Shown here one piece after another: positions 40,288 to 43,823 of a stretch of DNA of 43,823 nt. The position numbers and the translations under genes are program-made. Each line of letters opens with the position of its first letter. The stretch's first letter is position 1. Location: positions 1 through 43,823 of the forward strand of contig JALCRK010000029.1 in NCBI GenBank assembly GCA_022652485.1, written 5' to 3'. This DNA comes from Sphingobium sp. GTDB taxonomy: Bacteria > Pseudomonadota > Alphaproteobacteria > Sphingomonadales > Sphingomonadaceae. The notes below the pieces were generated by a model, which was not told where the DNA came from, ran no database searches, and saw only the letters and a program-made list of their open reading frames with translations.

Positions 40288-40749
40288 ATGTACCATCCAA
40301 CAACCGCCGCCAGACCGGCCAATGAAAGCCTGGCTCGCGTGCTAGCCCATGCGATCGATGCTGCAGGCAAGCCCCGCCACAGGATTGCCAATGAATGCGG
40401 GATGCATCGCGAGACCTTGCTTCGCGTTGCGCGTGGTGAGCGGCCCATCGGGCTCGACGAAGCAGCTCGTGTGCTTGCCGCCTGCGGAGCTCACCCCCGC
40501 GCATCCATGATTCTCGCGCTCGCCGGGCAGGAAGATCTTGCTTGCGAATGGATGCATGGCGAGATGGGCGAATTTCTCGAAGAGTTCTTCACCAGCCTGC
40601 CCGTCCATCTGCAGCGGACCCTGGGGCGTCGGATTGAGGATTTGCGGCCTCGGTGGGCCAATGGCACCTCACAGCTTGTTGCGCGAATGCTTGCCAAGCA
40701 CATCGATGATTTTGTGGGCCGAGACATCGCGATGTCGCTGCCCCGGTAA
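40288..40749 (+). CDS. XRE-like HTH regulator of the island
   Basis: 153 residues from the ATG at 40288, with AGGAG 7 bases upstream. The N-terminal third contains a Cro/C1-type helix-turn-helix (about residues 27-63: HRIANECGMHRETLLRVARGE, then GLDEAARVLAACG). The C-terminal part (about residues 75-153) is helical and acidic to neutral (GEMGEFLEEFFTSLPVHLQRTLG) with no known enzyme motif. Proteins of this kind accompany integrative elements in sphingomonads. It probably controls its own promoter and the divergent pilin promoter; that is inference from the repeats between them. Confidence 0.75.
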   Translation: MYHPTTAARPANESLARVLAHAIDAAGKPRHRIANECGMHRETLLRVARGERPIGLDEAARVLAACGAHPRASMILALAGQEDLACEWMHGEMGEFLEEFFTSLPVHLQRTLGRRIEDLRPRWANGTSQLVARMLAKHIDDFVGRDIAMSLPR

Positions 40750-40783
40750 ATTCCAGAGTTCGGAGGGGACCGAACCCAAGCGA

Positions 40784-41026
40784 ATGAGATTAGAAATGCA
40801 ACATTCACCTCAAGATGGCACGCAACCCCCGCGTCTGGCCGCCACTGCACCTGCTCGCTTTCTTCGCCTCCCGGAAGTCATCGCGCGTGTCGGACTGCGC
40901 CGCTCCGCTATCTATCAACGGATGAGCGAGGGGCGGTTCCCACGGTCGCGGTCGCTGGGGCCCAAATGTGTTGTGTGGGTCGAAGCAGAAATCAACGATT
41001 GGATGCGCGAGATCGTATCAAGCTGA
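40784..41026 (+). CDS. AlpA-family transcriptional regulator / excisionase-like protein
   Basis: 80 residues from the ATG at 40784 (a second in-frame ATG at 40796 gives 76). The winged HTH of AlpA/MerR-like excisionases is clear: FLRLPEVIARVGLRRSAIYQRMSEGRFPRSRSLG in part, then WVEAEINDWM. AlpA proteins control integrase genes or direct excision of P4-like elements. It lies 34 bp after the HTH gene and probably shares its transcript. Neither start has a strong ribosome-binding site. Confidence 0.85.
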   Translation: MRLEMQHSPQDGTQPPRLAATAPARFLRLPEVIARVGLRRSAIYQRMSEGRFPRSRSLGPKCVVWVEAEINDWMREIVSS

Positions 41027-41219
41027 CTTTGAATTCAGCCCTATCGCTTCCGGAAAGGGCGGCTTCCGACCCAGACCCCCGTCGTTCAAGATCGCCGGAT
41101 TGAGCGCCTGCTTCCGCCAATTGCAGCCACGCTGCATTAGGTATTACTCATCACGCCCCCCATGACTGGTGAGTGCTCGAGGAACGAATGCCAGCATCTG
41201 GCCAGCCTGTTGGGTAAGA
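41027..41219. other. Intergenic stretch between AlpA and kinase genes, with a tRNA-like match
   Basis: No gene is supported. The sequence at 41027-41046 matches the tRNA-Tyr 3' segment 37533-37552 at 15 of 20 positions, including CAGCCCT in a row; it may be a decayed attachment site or coincidence. The region separates the integration genes from the efflux-regulation genes. Confidence 0.3.
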
Positions 41220-42548
41220 TCAAAGCTCGATGTGCACACCAAAGCCCGGGCGCGGGGCAATCGTTGCCTTGCCAGAATGCGCCGCAACGATTGCCGCAAC
41301 CATGGCCAGCCCCAGACCATGACCGGGCGTTGAACGGCTGCGGTCGACCCGCGCGAAGCGGTTGAAGAGTTCGGGAGCCTCATTCTCGCTTACGCCCGGA
41401 CCATTATCAGTGACGGCGAGGCTGATGCCGTGATGAGCGTTTGCCAGGACGATGTGAACGGTCGTTCCCTGCGGCGTGTGCTGCGCGGCGTTGTCGAGCA
41501 GGTTCGTGAGCATCTGTTGCAGCAGTCTGCGATCGCCGTGCATGGTGAGGCCGGGCGCAATGCTAGTGAGAAGCTGGTGGCCGCTGCTCTCCATTGAGGG
41601 TCGGAAAGCATCCGCCACATCGGCCACCACCGCGCTGAGGTCGATGGTCTGGAAGTGTGCGCGGGCGGCCATGCCTTCGACCTCGGCAATCCGTAGCAGG
41701 GCGGAAAAGACCTCGAGCAGCTCACCTGCTTCCCTGGCGGCAGCCTCGATCGCCTCGCGTTGCAGCTCGGGGTTGCGTTCGCGCAGGGCCTCGTCGAGCC
41801 GATTTTGGAGCCGCGTGAGCGGCGTGCGCAGATCGTGGGCGACATCGCTTGAGACCTGGCGCAGGTTCTCCATCAGCCCGGCGATGCGGTCGAGCATCCG
41901 GTTGAGCGTTGTGGCCACGCCGTCGAACTCGTCGCCGCTTCCGGTCAGGGGCACGCGCCGCGACAGATCGCCGGCAATGATCGCAGCCGCTGTGTGATCG
42001 ATGCGGGCGAGCCGCCGCCGGGTTACGATGCCCACCAGCCAGGCCGCACCGATGCCGAGCAGCAGCATCGCGCCGAATGCGCCGAGGAACAAGAGTATGA
42101 GGCGATTGTCCATTTCGTCGATGGCGGCGCGATCGGCTCCGACAAGCAGCCGGTAGCCACCCGGCAGGATAGTCGTCAGCGACTGCGCGATCCGCTCCTC
42201 GCCGTTCGCTTTGTAAGGCAGCAGTTCGACATAACCGGGCTTGGGCGGGACGATCGTATCGAGCGATCCCGCCACGGGCCTGTTTTGGGCATCAACGAGC
42301 CGATAGCCGAGGCTTGCCGTGCTGCTTGCCGCATCGCGCCGACGGATAGCGGCAGCCACGCCCTCATGCCCGTCCTGCCCTTCGTCGATCAGCGCCTGCG
42401 TCTCGATGGCGATGCGGTGATCGAGTTGCAGTTCGAGCGCTTCGTGGGTGGTTTCGAAGGCCACAGCGCCGATTACCAGCGTTGCGAGCGCAAAGCCCAC
42501 AGCGACTGCTGCCACCAAGCCGAACGTGCCGCGCCACCAGCGCTTCAT
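41220..42548 (-). CDS. Sensor histidine kinase
   Basis: 442 residues. Two transmembrane helices (about 11-31 and 150-172) enclose a periplasmic sensor of some 120 residues. A HAMP domain follows (about 173-226), then the dimerisation and phospho-acceptor helix VAHDLRTPLTRLQNRL with H238, and an ATPase domain with N box NLLDNAAQHTP, DNGPGV and GHGLGLAMV. Its gene overlaps that of the response regulator by 4 bp (ATGA), so they are a pair. By position after an RND outer-membrane gene it likely controls an efflux pump, as CusS-type or AdeS-type kinases do; the signal is unknown. Confidence 0.92.
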   Translation of the reverse strand: MKRWWRGTFGLVAAVAVGFALATLVIGAVAFETTHEALELQLDHRIAIETQALIDEGQDGHEGVAAAIRRRDAASSTASLGYRLVDAQNRPVAGSLDTIVPPKPGYVELLPYKANGEERIAQSLTTILPGGYRLLVGADRAAIDEMDNRLILLFLGAFGAMLLLGIGAAWLVGIVTRRRLARIDHTAAAIIAGDLSRRVPLTGSGDEFDGVATTLNRMLDRIAGLMENLRQVSSDVAHDLRTPLTRLQNRLDEALRERNPELQREAIEAAAREAGELLEVFSALLRIAEVEGMAARAHFQTIDLSAVVADVADAFRPSMESSGHQLLTSIAPGLTMHGDRRLLQQMLTNLLDNAAQHTPQGTTVHIVLANAHHGISLAVTDNGPGVSENEAPELFNRFARVDRSRSTPGHGLGLAMVAAIVAAHSGKATIAPRPGFGVHIEL

Positions 42549-43222
42549 CCGCCGTCCCTGACGAGATAGCCCGCGCCGCGCACGGTCTCGATCGGGTCGC
42601 TGTCGAACCCGGCGTTAAGCTTGGAGCGCAAACGGCTGAGATGGGTCTCGACGATATTGGTCTTGGGGTCGAAGTCGAAATCCCACACCCGTTCGAGCAG
42701 CATGGTCCGGGTCATGATGCGGCCAGGGTTGCGCATCAGTTCGGCTAAAAGGGTGAACTCGCGGGGCTGGAGCGCGATCTTGCGGCCTGCGCGCGTGACG
42801 GTGCGGCGGTGCAGATCGAGCACGATATCGCCCGCTGTCAGCCGCGCAGGTTCCGCCGCGGCTGAAGGCCGACGCCCCAGCGCATGGAGGCGGGCCGCCA
42901 GCTCGGTAAAGGCAAAGGGCTTCACCAGATAATCATCCGCCCCGCCTTCGAGCCCTTCGACCCGGTCGGCAATCCCGCTGACGGCGGTGAGCATCAGCAC
43001 CGGGGTCATGTTTCCGGCAGCGCGCAGGGCCTTGACCAGCGCGAGGCCGTCCAGCCCGGGCAGCATCCGATCGACCACCATGGCATCGAAGCCGCCATCG
43101 GTGGCGTGGAACAGCCCGTCGCGCCCGTCGCCGCTGGTCACCACCTGATGGCCCAGTTCGGCCAGGCCGCGGGCGATGAACTGGTTCGTGTCGGCATCGT
43201 CCTCGACGATCAGGATTCTCAT
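42545..43222 (-). CDS. OmpR-family response regulator
   Basis: 225 residues: receiver domain with D51 in VVDRMLPGLDG, acidic pocket EDD at residues 7-9 and K in YLVKPFAFTEL, then a winged-helix DNA-binding domain (ALQPREFTLLAELMRNPG, THLSRLRSKLN, VRGAGYLV). It lies between the efflux gene (4 bp gap) and its cognate kinase (4 bp overlap) and so is probably co-transcribed with both. Target promoters are not in the window. Confidence 0.93.
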   Translation of the reverse strand: MRILIVEDDADTNQFIARGLAELGHQVVTSGDGRDGLFHATDGGFDAMVVDRMLPGLDGLALVKALRAAGNMTPVLMLTAVSGIADRVEGLEGGADDYLVKPFAFTELAARLHALGRRPSAAAEPARLTAGDIVLDLHRRTVTRAGRKIALQPREFTLLAELMRNPGRIMTRTMLLERVWDFDFDPKTNIVETHLSRLRSKLNAGFDSDPIETVRGAGYLVRDGG

Positions 43223-43226
43223 GGGT

Positions 43227-43823
43227 TCATTCTAGCGGCTTGGGACCGCTGCGCCAGCCACCGCCAAGCGCCCGGAACAACGCAACCTGCGCCTGCACAA
43301 CGGCGAGTTCGGACTGCGCCAGCGACAACTCGGCCTGGACCAGCGTGCGATCGGCGTCGATCCGCAGGAGCGGTGCCGCATCGCCGAGCCGGACGCGCGC
43401 CTCGGCGCGGCGGGCATAGAGGCGTCCTTCGTCGCGGGCCTCGGTCAGCGCCCGGTTGCGGCGCACTTCGCCATCATAGGCCGCAAGCGCTGTCTCGACA
43501 TCACGTAGCGCGCGGAGAACTGCGACATCCCATCCGGCCAGCGCTGCCCGCTCGGTCGCCTCGGCCTGTTCGATGCGCGCGCGGGCCGGGGCCTGGTTGG
43601 GGAAGGCCCAGCTCACCAGCGGTGACCCGGTTGCAGCCAGCCCCCCGCTCAACAGGCCCAGCGCGCCGCCGAGGTTGATGCGGGGGTAAAGATCGGCACG
43701 CGCCACGCCGATCCGCGCAGTGGCGGCAGCAAGGCGGCGTTCGGCCTCGCGGATGTCAGGGCGGCGCAGTAGCAAAGACGTGCCATCGCCGACGGGAGCC
43801 GCAGCGCGCAGTTTCGGCGGCGC
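43227..43823 (-). CDS. RND-type outer membrane efflux protein, NodT/TolC family (5' part outside window)
   Basis: The frame is open to the window edge, so only the C-terminal 198 residues are seen. LLLRRPDIREAERRLAAATARIGVARADLYPRI is the typical midpoint motif of NodT-family outer membrane channels, and the remainder is the second helical repeat (ALRDVETALAAYDGE, then RLGDAAPLLRIDADRTLVQAE). Such proteins form the exit duct of tripartite RND pumps. The adaptor and pump genes should lie to the right of the window. Substrate (metal or drug) cannot be told. Confidence 0.92.
   Translation of the reverse strand, partial: APPKLRAAAPVGDGTSLLLRRPDIREAERRLAAATARIGVARADLYPRINLGGALGLLSGGLAATGSPLVSWAFPNQAPARARIEQAEATERAALAGWDVAVLRALRDVETALAAYDGEVRRNRALTEARDEGRLYARRAEARVRLGDAAPLLRIDADRTLVQAELSLAQSELAVVQAQVALFRALGGGWRSGPKPLE

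Larger units (their letters stand above)
37471..43823. mobile_element. Integrated element at tRNA-Tyr (right end not seen)
   Basis: Genes from 37753 on differ in type from the housekeeping genes to the left: a P4-type integrase beside the tRNA, a VirB1-like transglycosylase, a truncated VirB2-like pilin, HTH and AlpA regulators, then a two-component system and RND efflux gene. The true right boundary is unknown; the efflux block may belong to the element, to a second insertion, or to the host chromosome. The annotated end is only the window end. Confidence 0.7.

Noticed and set aside
40288..41026. Toxin-antitoxin pair formed by the HTH and AlpA-like genes
   Set aside because: Both products look like DNA-binding proteins; neither has a toxin motif, and AlpA-type proteins are normal partners of P4-type integrases.
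1..43823. CRISPR arrays or insertion sequences
   Set aside because: No regularly spaced direct repeats and no transposase gene were seen; the only mobile-element gene found is the integrase at 37753.

Overview
The window reads as chromosome of a high-GC alphaproteobacterium, most likely a sphingomonad (order Sphingomonadales). The basis is the CtrA master regulator with CtrA-type boxes and GANTC sites, a UPF0262 gene, the cobA-DUF2849-cysI-DUF934-cysH sulfur operon, and a bamA-ompH-fabZ cluster that lacks the usual lpxD and lpxA. The last point fits a cell that builds its outer membrane on glycosphingolipids instead of lipid A. Species was not determined.

Region by region. 1-3271: 3' part of bamA, then ompH and fabZ (envelope biogenesis). 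3300-5705: rpmE with a terminator, two palindromic repeats, dcd, a GH25 lysozyme-fold gene that appears to have lost its catalytic residues, and UPF0262. 5843-7717: dnaB and a convergent MAPEG gene. 7797-11818: assimilatory sulfate reduction and siroheme operon on the minus strand. 11904-19088: astD, selO, an alpha/beta hydrolase overlapping a glycosyltransferase, a nitronate-monooxygenase-like flavoprotein with a four-cysteine tail, and an EEP-family phosphodiesterase. 19280-25649: tRNA-Arg(CCG), a secreted protein, nth-dapB, divergent cobB sirtuin, MHS transporter, enoyl-CoA hydratase, a lipoprotein and a PmtA-like methyltransferase. 25686-31772: a small membrane protein gene behind two CtrA-like boxes, an LplT-like transporter, pgsA-moaD-moaE, oxyR, arfB with an RluA-type synthase, and an acyltransferase. 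31782-37377: ctrA with a GANTC-rich promoter region, metY with a structured leader and small upstream ORF, a globin-coupled chemoreceptor, a lipoprotein and rlmB.

37471-43823 is a different kind of DNA. A tRNA-Tyr gene is followed by a P4-type integrase with a repeat-rich promoter, a VirB1-like lytic transglycosylase, a truncated VirB2/TrbC-like pilin gene, an HTH regulator, an AlpA-type regulator, and then a two-component system next to the 3' end of an RND-type outer-membrane efflux gene. This looks like an integrated element with a decayed type IV secretion remnant, carrying or bordering an efflux cassette that runs off the right edge. No intact second attachment site is visible.

The most useful leads are the GANTC cluster plus CtrA-like box in front of ctrA; the perfect CtrA box in front of the unnamed 61-residue protein at 25739; the metY leader, where a small ORF overlaps a stem that hides the ribosome-binding site; the GTTCT repeats with 11-bp period shared by two island promoters; and the GH25 pseudo-enzyme. 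All functional statements come from reading the sequence against family knowledge; no database search was run.
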